From Dioscorea cayenensis subsp. rotundata (lineage: Eukaryota > Streptophyta > Magnoliopsida > Dioscoreales > Dioscoreaceae), in contig NW_024086870.1 of assembly GCF_009730915.1 (NCBI RefSeq), forward strand, positions 124,001 through 188,000: DNA of 64,000 nt, read 5' to 3'. Below the pieces are notes generated by a model. It did not search any database. It had not been told where the DNA came from and saw only the letters and a list, made by a program, of their open reading frames with translations. Positions 21,801 through 34,500 of the stretch are shown in pieces; the first letter of the stretch is position 1; every line of letters begins with the position of its first letter. The position numbers and the translations under genes were made by a program.

Positions 21801-24800
21801 TGCAATATACAATTGATTGAAAAGTATTTTAATTAGCATTAATCATATCATAGCTCATAATAACTTGGATTAAGTTGGAAAACAAGTTCTCTTGCGGATT
21901 AAAACTCAAATCTCAAACCCTTATTCTTGCTTATCCTAGTTCATTTTGACTGCGACTGAACATGGCCTATTCTTTTGTTATTATCAGTGTATTATGTCGG
22001 ATAATGCTTTAATTCCATCCACAGATAGCATTTCAGGCTTCCTGCCTGGTATTCCAGTGGTTTCTGTTACCTGGGTAAGTTACATTCTGGTCTGTGTTTA
22101 TAACTAGGCTATGGCTAATATTTGTTGTAGGGTAGAGGAGAAAATAACAATGCTACAGAAACAAATGTAGTCATGAGGAGGCCATATCCCTAACTTCCAG
22201 AGTTTGAGCTTTATGATTTTTTTGATAAGCAAAAAGGTCTCATGCAAAATGCAATATTTGGCAAATATTAAAATTCATTCTCCTTATGTAGTAGGTTAAC
22301 TTAACCGATTGAATGCCAAATTGATGCCTGTCCCCTTCTCTCTGTTCCCCACCCCCCAACCCCCTGGGAATTGGGCCAAATTTTAATGTGGGAAAACTTG
22401 AGCGTTATTGACATAAAGGTATAAGTAATTCTTGGTATAGGATCAACTTTCATAAAGAAGTATCTGTCTGTTGGCTAAGCTATATTTCATGTTCATTTTC
22501 CTTTCAGATCCCATATCTCACATGTTCATTGAATTCAATTGCTATGTCCTTCACAGGCTACAAGATATTGGGCTCATGCACATGCGCTATGCTCTTGAAT
22601 CTGCTGTTCTTGCTCTAGGAGTCATGGAGCGAGGTCTTGGCGAAGCAAATGAAGCTCAATTCCATAGAGCTGTATGTTATTTGAAAGACCTGCGGAGTCA
22701 CATAGAAGCTGTTGGAAGCACTCCCCGGAAGGTAAGAGGGTTTGTAGACATGTTAAGGCAGAATAATTTGAACCACGATTTCCCTGTTTAAAGGTATATG
22801 CCATGAAGTTGACTTGCTGATCTCCTATTTTACCTTAGATTTGTTTTGCCTGTCCCTGGCATCGATCATCGTTCAACTTGTGACTATATATTTGTTCAAT
22901 ATTGCATTACAGTTTTTATTTTATTTTTAATTTTAATTTTAATTTTAATTTTTTTATATTCTTTAACTAATTGTTAAAAATGTTTTTCCACTCTTAATGT
23001 TGATTCTGGAAAATAAATCAGTTACTTCAAGGTAATAATTTTTGTATTTTATCTTTGCATTTGCATAATAATAAGTGTTTGGCCTACTAATATTATCTAT
23101 TTTGGAAGTTCCTTTTTTCAATTTGGCAAAAACATATGTTGAATTTTTAAGATATGAAATAAAATTTGTAGATGAATATTTACTATGACATTTTATGAAT
23201 TTAAGCCTTTTAAGTTCTAAATGATTAATGTGACTTCTGAAACATGTAAATTTCTTCCTTTGTTTTAAGTGAACCTTGCTAATAGTAGGGTCAATATAAT
23301 ACAGGTGTCAATATTAACTTTAATGCATATCTGAATTTTGGTACAGGTCTTTATAATCAGCATTCTCATTTCACTTTTGCATATGGATGAGATATCAGTT
23401 GATTCGACAAATTGCCCCTCTTCCCAATACTCTAGTGCTTCTTGTGAACAGTCTAATTCCAGTAGTTCATCTGAAGGTGGAAGCAAGTTAGTGGTTACTT
23501 TTATTGATCTGTTACTTGATATATTGCACCAAAATCTTCCAGAACTAGAGCAGATGGTTGATAATAGCGTCACGGCTGTGGCTAGACAAGCCTTACAATG
23601 GAGAGTTTCCAATGCAAAGCATTTCATCGAGGATTGGAAATGGCGCCTATCTGTTTTGCAGCGCCTTCAGCCCTTATCTGAACACTCATGGAATTGGAGA
23701 CAAGCATTGACTATTCTACGTGCAGCGCCTTCTAAATTGTTGAATCTGTAAGTAATTGGAAGTTCCTTTCTGCATATGTAAATTTCACCTTCTTTATTGT
23801 TTTAGCTGGCTTGAACTTGCCACTTTTCATTAATTTTTCTTGGATCTTATGGGACAAGAAAGAATCCTTCTGTATCTTGAGGTTATTTCGGCTCTGAAAG
23901 CTTATAAATTAACCATCGTCCTATGATTTTGATGGGCATTGATGCATAGTGGTGTAGTGACAAGCTGATATGTGCCACGTCCCGCATATACCATTGGATT
24001 TGCCTTTTCCTAGACATAATGCCCAATGGACTTTCTTATACAATAAGAAATATTCTTCAAGAGAAGTAAAAATGGTTAGTGGTCTCCTTGTATCTAGGAT
24101 TGTATGCGGGGTTGTTGATGCAGTGTTTGTCGATGAATGGTGGCTATCAGTCTTCTTGTGATTTATGGATATAAAAGTTGGAGAAGAGATATTTCTGTGC
24201 CCATCAGTGGGTCCGCAGCTAGCCATATCTTATTGTAGACCATCTAAAATTTTCTAGCAAGCAATTTTCGTTTCCTCAATAGCTACAAGTTGCCTACCTT
24301 TTTGGATATGATTATTGGTTGGAGTTAACTTTAATATGTTATTAAATCACCAAGGTTCAAATATATTATACTTTTTCACTGAGTGCTTCAATTTCACCAT
24401 TTTCACCATAAAATAAATGGTGGCACTTATACCGTTTTGTAAAAAAATTGACAAAATATTTGTACACCATCAGCTTAATTTAGCTTTGGTTTTATTGTTA
24501 ATATATGTATATATGTTTCTGTAGTAATTAACTAAGTAAGATCTTACATACATGCATTATGCGTTTGCTTTTAGATTTTCCTGCTAGTTCTGCTACTTAT
24601 TTCTTTCAGTCTTAGAGCAGTTGCATGCAAAGAGCAAAGTATGATATTGGTGAAGAGGCTGTCCAGAGGTTTTCATTACCTCCTGAGGATAAAGCGGCAC
24701 TTGAACTTGCTGAATGGGTGGCTGGTGCTTTCAGAAGAGTTTCGGTATGGTTTCTGAATATTAAAGTCTTCTGAATTGATATCTGCTGATTTAATCTCTT

Positions 24801-27800
24801 GGAATTGATGCCATTTGTTATCATGCTTGATGACATTTTTGAATTACTTTTTTTTTCTTTAATGAATGGAAACATCTGGTTTAATCCTGTTAAACACTAA
24901 TTACTGTGTCACATAAAAGAATTATTGCTCTGTGTCATGTGGCGCTTCTTTGTGTGCCTCCAATTTGCCAGTATGCTATTGAATTTGACTTGTTTGAGCA
25001 TAACATGAAAGCTTGTAGCTGTCCAGAAATCGTGATGAAGCTTATTAGTGACATAGTTATTAAATTTGGAAGCTAATGGATATTTCCAAGGACTTTCTTA
25101 TACTTGTATGTTGCTTGCTTGACTTGGCAACCTGCATGTGGAAATGCTTTTGATCAAATGTAAGCTACCCTTACCCCCTGGCAGAATTCATGCTCACATC
25201 TGTCATCTCCTAGTGCTGATCATGTAATTAGAATTCATGTTCAAATCTGTTATCTCCTAGCTTGGGCCTTGCTTTTTGTTAATCATTTTCTGCCTTTTGA
25301 CAATCCACCTTTTTCATTGTCTGAGTTCATGTGACGACCATCAGAATATGACTTGGGACCGTAACTTGGATTTATATAGAGGTTTGGGCTTTACTTCTAT
25401 GCAATCAGCCCTTGATTTGTTTGAAGAGTGGCTTATTGCTTGTGTTAATTGTTAATATACAATTAAATGCCTGTTTCACATATATGCAAGCATTTATTTG
25501 TTGTGCCTTCTATTGAGCTCAAAACTGCAGTGTAATAAATGTTCTTTCTATATTCGGCCTCTAGTTTCTACTATACAGCTCTACCTTGAAATTTGTGCTT
25601 AAAGTTCACATTTTGTATGCATTCCACAGAGCAATTATATTTCCCATTTGTAAGAAAGGTTGTTTGAGTGAGCCTTTTTTCTGGAAGGTACCACCCTAAT
25701 AATTGTTTCCATTTTTAGTGAAGCCTTCTATGATCATCTCTGTCCATGGATGCAGGCATCTCACTAGCTGAACCATGCTAACTTTTGTGGTTATGATTGT
25801 TCCCTATCTATTTAATAATTCCCCCATCTTTGTATGTGAAAACTTGAAATCACAAGACCTAAGGCATACTGTCCCAACAGTCTTCTATATAGCATTACAA
25901 TATTGTGGTTTTGTTAAAAATTGTTGTATGAGGAATGACTTATGCCGTATTTTGGATATATGCATACTTATTTAGGTGTGGCTTTGGATAGATGGGATAT
26001 GGGCTACTTGGCTGCTATAGAGACTTACAAGTGTAGTTTTTCTCTTCCAGGTCGAAGATGCTGTATCTCGTGTTGCAGAGGGAACTCCAAATGCTGTTAA
26101 AGAACTAGATGTTTCATCTTTTCGTGCTCAACTAGGTCCTTTACCTGCAGTATGTTTTGAGAGCAATAAATTTTTATTATAGAGCCCCTTTTTTTAATAT
26201 ATTTCTATAACGAAATGCTCTTATATGTGTAATACTTTGTTAGATTCTTCTTTGCATTGATGCTGCCGCAACCTCTGCCCAATCTGTAGACATGTGTACA
26301 TTTCTTCTAAACCAGGCAAGTGTTGAAAGCGTAACTTTTCATAGAAGCTGGCGAACCGTTTTTTAACTTGCTCAAGAAACTTAATCTCTTTGTCAGAAAC
26401 CCTGATCTTTGACATGGACCATGAATGACTTGTGGATTTTGTGGTCATTATGCCTTTTGATTTTTGTATTGACATGCATTATCATGCCAATTCAAATAAT
26501 TTGATGTACACAGGGTAGGGTTATGCTATCAGAAATCTATCCTGGAAGCACTCCAAAGATCGGTTCTGGTTATTGGGATCAGCTTCATGAAGTTGCTATT
26601 ATATCCGTGACAAGGCGCATCCTCCAACATCTGCATGATCTATTGGAGCAGGTTATTGTTTTTTTTTTTTTTCAATATTTTTTTTTTAAGATTTGAACTA
26701 GATATTTGATATTGACTATAGCCTTTCCGTTTCCCTGGGGTCCTTTTGGTTTTAGTTAAACAGATGTGATTTTTTCTAGGATCAATTTCACTTTTTGTGT
26801 AGATTTAATATGCTGTAAGTATTCAAGTGTCATTCATGTGAATTCTTTAAATGATGTTCAGAGCCTTTTTTTTTCTTGAAAGTTTTGCATTGGTTTGAAT
26901 TTGGTTACCATAATTTGAAATTTATCTAATGTTTATGTTTTTAATAAGTTTAATAGGTTTGTTCTTTCCATTTACCAGTTCTCCTTCAATATGCTTAGAA
27001 ATTCAAACTTCATACTAGTTTTGACAAGATAATATTATAGCAGGAAATAGAAATTTGAATTTTTATGTAATATTTACTTTGATTTCAAAACCTGTTTACA
27101 AGGTTATATATTTTAAGATTCTATAATTAATCTGGAGATTATTTGAACATGTGCTATATCTAATTACAGTTTCTGAATATTGTATTTTTAGGAGGAAGCT
27201 ACAATCATTCAGAAAATGCTTATTGAGGAAATGGTTGTCTCTCCATCAAATGAACAAACCCGACAAGGACAAAGACATCGCGCTTTGGTGATTTTACACC
27301 AGATGATTGATGATGCTCATAGAGGAAAACGACAGTTCTTGAGTGGTGATTTCATTGTGCTTAGTATCTTTTATGTTTCTACCTTCATCTCATGATATAC
27401 CTGAATTATTGACTGTCATGCCAAATTCCAGGAAAGCTTCATAATCTTGCACGAGCTGTAGCTGATGAAGATGCAGACAATAACTATTTAAGGGGGGAAG
27501 GTTTCAATTCTGAGAAGAAAGCTAGTTTGAATTTTGAAAAAGGTGTAGTTTTTGGGCTTGGTCTCAAAGTTCCAAAACCAGTTTCTTTAAATTCTTCATC
27601 TGCTGAAAGTAGTGGCGAACTTGCTGGTCATGATGTGAAGTATCCAGGGAAAAAGCTTTTTGGCCCATTAACATCAAAGCCATCTACATATCTCTCGTCT
27701 TTCATAATCTACATAGCAACAATTGGTGACGTCGTTGATGGGATCGATACGACTCATGATTTCAATTTCTTCTCTCTTATATATGAATGGCCAAAAGATG

Positions 27801-30800
27801 TAAGGCTCATATTTGTTCCTTGAACTTCTACTTACAATTCAGCTTTTTTCCTAAGCCATGCTTTTTAAAATATGATGCTGAATTAGGTGAACTGGTGTGT
27901 TTGCAAGTATTGCTTTTACTCTTTCGATATCGAAGTCTCCTTTTGTTCATACTCATGATTTACGCAATGTTTACTTTTGTTAATTTTGTCTATAATCTTC
28001 CTTTGCTCCACTTTAGTTTCACAATCTTTTGATGAGTTGAGCATGGACTTAGGTTGTTTTTCATTTTTGCGAGTTTCTTTCGCCATCTTTTTTCATAGCT
28101 AGAAATACAGTATATTTGTGTGACCTTTTAGAGTTGTCTGTGGATATTTAATGTCATGATATAAAAATTTCAGGAGATAGTGAATGCTATTATGAATGAG
28201 TTTTAAAGCTTTCATCTTACCTGGAGAATACGAACCAAAGTGTCAGGTCAATTATATTGGCTATCTATTGTTGTGAGTTCATTGCATTTTTCATGTTAAG
28301 CCATCTTCTCCAAAGTTGCTTGGAACAATGAGCAGAATTTTCCTACAAGGTGTTCATGTGCTGCAAGGATGACTGCAGAAGGATTCTATTTTCCTTTATG
28401 AAGTTTATTATTGTAGTTGTAAGTTGTAACATTTGAAAATTTACAACCGTTGTCTCCTCTTGTTAAAATGCCACAATTAGATGAAATAATAAAATATCAA
28501 AATATTGTGATTAAATTAAGCTGTACAAAAATATGTTATTAATTTTTCAACCAGGCCTCTATCTTGTTTAATTATTTGTAGTTTAGTTGTAGTTTAGTTG
28601 CTATTCCTCTTTGGAAAACATCAGACTTAGGCAATGAAGAACTAGTCAGTAGGCTTGGGTTTATTTATTTATTTTTCCTGTTTAGTTCATAGCCTAGATA
28701 AAATGATTCATCTGTAATTAATGGTAAAAAATGGTAAAATGATTCATCGTCAGGAATTGAATGCTTGTCAGTATTATTTTCATGATTAGAATTGAGGGAT
28801 AAAATGGCAAAATCTTTTGCTGCTTCTGTCCCAATTTCTGTAAATTGCCCCTATTTGTTACTATCCTCTGGGAAGTTTTCTTTTTGATAGAACAATTAAA
28901 AGTAGTAAATGCTGTGTTCATTATTTCTTTTTGTTCAAATTCCTGGTAATGTATGGGTAACTTTTCGTATTTTATTTATTTCTTATATCATGCAGCTTAT
29001 AACTCGCCTGGTGTTTGAACGGGGAAGCATTGATGCTGCTGGGAAGGTGGCTGATATTATGTGTGCTGATTTTGTGCATGAAGTAATTACAGCTTGTGTA
29101 CCCCCTGTTTTACCTCCGAAATTAGGTCATGGCTGGGCTTGCATTCCTGTTATACCTCCCTTTTCCAGGATGAGTTCAGAAAATAAAATCCCTTCAACTA
29201 AGGGAAGTCCATGCAGCTCATTTTCCACAGTCCCTGGAAACTCTCTTTACTCTCTTCAGCTAAATATAGTAAAACATCTGGGTAAATTGTCTCCAGTAAG
29301 AGCTGTTTTGGCATGTGTTTTTGGGAGTAGCATACTCTCTAGTTCTGCAGAATTATCTGCTTCTAGTTCTTCAAATGATGGATTGATGCAAGCACCTGAT
29401 GCTGAAAGGCTATTTTATGAATTTGCACTAGACCAGTCAGAGAGGTATGCTTTTCTTCATGGATGTCTATTTCTCATTCTTGTATCAGTTGCCTTTAGCT
29501 TCATGACTTTGTTATAGGTTTCCAACATTGAACCGATGGATACAAATGCAATCTAACCTTCATAGAGTATCAGAATCTACTATGGCAAAAAGTGATAGTG
29601 ATGTTTCTACAACTAAACCTGAGGTAAAGAATTCTGTCAAACGATTTCGTGAATCTGAAAGTGACACCGAGTCAGAAGTTGGTGATTTGGTTGGTAGTGG
29701 TCATGCCTCATCGACTTTGGGAGAGTTCAATGCCCAGGGCAACTTGGTTTCTGACTCATGCCAAGGTTCTCCTAGATCTGACAAAGTTGAAATTGATCAC
29801 ACAGTTTATATTTCATTTGATTGGGAGAATGAAGGACCATATGAGAATGCTGTTGAGAGGTAATGCTACTTTGAAGTAATATTGGGTTCATCTTTGCTCT
29901 CATGTTCTAGTTGCTGAGGACAGGGAGGTTGATGCCTATGTTTTCTGCCCAACCAAAATGAACTGTTTTTATTTTTCTGGTTCAATTGCAATAAAACTGG
30001 CACAAAAAATCTACTCCCTCTTCTATTTTTTCCTTTTTTTTTATTTAAAGAAATGAGTCATTTACAAAGTAGATCATACATGGACTAGTGTATTTTTCCA
30101 TGCATAAATAGGTTATCTTCCATTCTGTGTTGATTTCAATCTGGTTTGCCTCCATTACCTTAATGATTTAGCCATTTATGAGGAGCCTATTATTTGTTTT
30201 GACAGGCTAATTAATGAAGGAAAACTCATGGATGCCCTTGCTTTGTCTGATCGTTGTTTGCGTGATGGTGCTTCTGACCGATTGCTTCAATTACTTATTG
30301 AACAGGATGATGAGAATAATCCAATCACTGGACATCCTTATGGTTATGGAACTCGAAATTTTGCTAGTAACAGTTGGCAATACTGTATTCGCTTGAAGGA
30401 TAAACAGCTTGCTGCTAAGCTTGCTCTCACGTATGTCATTTAGTTTGCCTCACATAAATACATTTTTTATTTTTTTGAGAATATGTTTAACTGTTATTAT
30501 TTTTCATACTATTAGTTTCTCATATTTGGTGCTGTTTTGTTACATATTAGTGGTTGTAAAGTAAGTTCACCAACACATAACTGATCTTTTTTTTTTATTG
30601 TTCTAACATGTTTTTATACAAAGTCCTGTTATATCGAACTTTTGAAGTCATCACAAGACTGCAAACTATTACGTTGTATTCTATCTCGATACGAGCTGTT
30701 AACAGGCTGGGTAACATGTTGTTTATTGAAAGATAGTCTTAGTTCAAACACCCACAAATTTTTTTAAGTTCAACAGGAGCCCACTTTGAGCGTGATCAAC

Positions 30801-31504
30801 CAATGACCTTTTTATTTACTGATTTTGGGCTAGTGTTATTAAAAGCCAATGACCCTTTTATTTATTGATTTTGGGCCAGTGTTATTAAAAGAGAGAAGGG
30901 CGCTCAGGCAAGGTGAGGCCTAGCGCCTTGACAATCCCAGAGCCTAGACGAGTGTTTTTTGCCAAGTGCCAGACATTAAAAAAAAGGCGCCCATGTCTTT
31001 TTGCTATCAGCCCTATATTATGCTTTTAATTAATGTTAATTGGGATTTTAAAAGGTACACTTACTCATAAGGAAGGAAATAAATTTTTTTAAAAGCCACA
31101 CTTACTAATAAGGATGGAAATAAATTTAAAGGAGAAAAACTAGGTGATTTTAAAAAAGCACACTTACTAATATGGAATGAAATAAATTTAGAAGAGAAAA
31201 ATTAAGTGATTTAAGTTTACAGTTGTTATTTTTATTAAAATAATGAGTAAATTAAGGGATTAACTTATTAATTAGAGAAAATTGAAGAGGCTGCAAAAGT
31301 TGCACTCTAAATTTAATGATGGAGTTGAAGCTAAGCTTAGATGATGAGGATGATGATATTGTAGAATTAGATGACTTATGAATGAAGATGGAGTTTACAC
31401 TCTAAAAACTTGTGTAGTTTTAGACGTCTAAGAAGTGTTTTTCTTGACTTTATGTTTTGCTTTGTTTGACTTAATGCTTTACTTTGCTTGCCTTTAATTA
31501 TTCC

Positions 31505-31541
<37 letters not shown>

Positions 31542-34500
31542 TTGTTTATTAACCAGTGGTTTACTTCGCTCAGGCATGCGCCTTTCATGGTGCCTCTTGC
31601 CTAAGGAATAAAAAAAGTCTCAGCGTTTTAAGGGCGCTTAGTGCTTTTAATTACACTGTTTTGGGCCAATTAAGGGTTTAGAAAGGTCTGGTGAAGACCT
31701 TTTTCAAGCATGAGCCCAGCTCAGACATCTAGCGATTTTACTTGAGTGATATGGGCGTGCATCTTTGAATTAATGTCTCCAGGTTTGGCCATTGTACTGG
31801 GTATATTTATTTTTCATAGTCACCCAACCCAAATCACACAATGCTGTAGCAAGTTTTTCAAAGATGTGTGCAAAGTTTTGTTTACGAAACCAATATGTCT
31901 GCATGTATGGATTTATGGAGTTATGTACTCATAGATATGCTTGAGGATTTCTAATTTCAGACTCAAAGTGAAATCATCCTTAGTATCTGTGTTTGTCTTG
32001 AAACCTTGACGATTTCAAACATCTATTTCAGATTTCTGCATAGATGGGAACTAGATGCTGCGATGGATGTTCTTACTATGTGCAATTGTCATCTACCACA
32101 AAGTGATCCGTTGAAAACTGAGGTAGCAACATGTTGTGTTACACTGTTGATCCTCCTAGTTGCTCGGTTGTTTGTCTTTAATTGGCTTTGCTGATCTGAT
32201 CTCCAACGTTTCTTTTGCTAGGTCATGCAAATGCGTCAATCTTTACAGAGATACAATCATATTTTAAGTGCTGATGACCACTATAGCTGTTGGCAAGAGG
32301 TTTCACTTCTGTCGCATTCCGTCCTCATACTCCAATAATTAAGCAATTACACTATACCACCTTTTCTTACAATTTTAAACCTTTGAACATAAAAATTTTG
32401 GGAGTGTTATTTCCCCTTCAATCTTATGCAAGTGTTTTTCAGGTTGAAGCCGAGTGTAATGAAGACCCTGAAGGTTTAGCTCTTAGGTTAGCTGGCAAAG
32501 GTGCGGTCTCTGCTGCATTGGAAGTTGCTGAGAGTGCATCATTATCCCTTGATTTGAGGAGAGAACTACAAGGTCGGCAACTAGTTAAATTGCTCACCAC
32601 AGACCCCCTTAGTGGCGGAGGTCCTGCCGAGGCGTCACGATTCCTTTCCTCTTTACGTGACTCTGATGATGCTCTACCTGTTGCTATTGGAGCTATGCAA
32701 CTATTACCTGACTTGCGCTCAAAGCAGCTTCTTGTATTGAATCTGCTCTGTAATGTTCCCTTGATTTTGTCAGTTGTTTTATGTGTATTTAGCATTTTGG
32801 TTTTATTTGTAGGTGCACTTTTTTCTGAAGAGGAGAGTTAGTAACTTATCTGATGCTGAGGTTACACGTCTTAACTCTTGGGCTTTGGGTCTTCGAGTGT
32901 TAGCTTTATTGCCTTTGCCCTCGCAGCAACGTTGTTCTGCTTTGCATGAGCACCCACATTTGATTCTGGAAGTTCTATTGATGATGAAGCAGCTGCAATC
33001 TGCGGCCCTGGTACATTATTCAGGCTCCTTTTCTTTTGATGCAGAGGCTTTCTGTGCCGATTCAATTTTTTTCATCTAAACTTTAGGCTTTCAACACCTT
33101 TTATATTATTAATCATTCCTTTGATATGGTGGGCTATGAAACAATTCTATGCCTCTGGGTACTTGAGAACTTTGCACTGCTTACTGCAAGTACTTTGTTG
33201 TTAATTTGCAGATTCTGAAAGAGTTTCCATCCTTGAGGAATGATGATCTAATACTGTCATATGCTGCCAAAGCAATTGCTGTCAATATGAATTCTGCCCC
33301 GCGAGAACCCAGGATATCTATTTCTGCATCCAGGCCTAAGCAGAAAACAAGATCCGGCATGCCATCTAGGTCAAACTTTACACAAAGCATTGGAAATCTG
33401 CAGAAAGAGGCTCGCAGAGCATTTTCATGGGCCCCTCGTGATACTGGAAATAAGACTGCTCCAAAAGATGCTCATCGCAAAAGAAAGAGTTCGGGATGGA
33501 TGCAATCTGAAAGAGGTTCATGGGAAGCAATGTCTGGCATCCAAGAGGAACGTATCTCAGCCTACTCTGCTGATGGCCAAGAGCGACTTCCATTTGTATC
33601 GATTGCTGAGGAGTGGGTACTTACTGGAGATTCAAATAAAGACAATGCAGTTCGCCTGTCTCATAGATATGAAACTGCTCCTGACATTACAGTCTTTAAG
33701 GTATGAGTTTAAAGCTTAAACAGTTAGACTGTAAAGGTGTCTGTTGCTGTCTTGGCTATTGACCCTGGCAGTAGTGAGTTGATGCAATACTAATACTATA
33801 TTATTTTTTTCTTATTTTGTTCAAAAACCTTTTATTTATTTCCAGTTGACATTGAATGTAATTTATCATGTTCTTGTAATTGTTGCATCCTCTTGTTTTC
33901 CTTTGCCAAGTGTCACGCATCATGCTAATCTAGATTTTACTCAGTTTTAGTTTTTAGATGTTTGATGGTTATGTTTGACTTCCTTGTTGGCTTGCATTGA
34001 CTTAACAATGGTTCACCTCCAATTTGTATAAGTACGACCTGATACCGTTTTAGTGTTTCCTGATGTTTCCTTATCCTATTTTTTCTAGCTTTATGGACTG
34101 ATATTCTTTTTGTCTTTATCATTTGTCTTCTGTTGCCATTCTGTGTTTGATTTTGATTATTTGTGACTGTGACATAAGCCTTACTCTTATCAGAGAAAAT
34201 TGCATTCCTGATCTTCATTGTGCTATTCATGCCAAACAGGTTTATGGCCATCACCTAAATTTATTGTTAGCATGCCAACCATCATTGTTTTGTTGTCTAT
34301 ACATGATTATGCCAAGTTCAGCTACCTTTCTCCTTCCAATTCTGACCTTGTTGGGGGAACTTCTCCCATCCTGTTCTACTTTCCTCATGTGCCAATTAGC
34401 TTCTCAGTGATGTTAGATTTCTGGTGTTTTTCAATCATCCGCAAGTACTGGTTGAGACATAACGTTCTCTTCCTGTGCTGGTCAAATCTATTCTCCATTA

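Noticed and set aside
32290..32442. Upstream extension of ZFYVE26-like exon 20
   Set aside because: The open frame extends into intron 19, but a good acceptor (TTTTTCAG, 32442) marks the exon start and the extension has no family resemblance.
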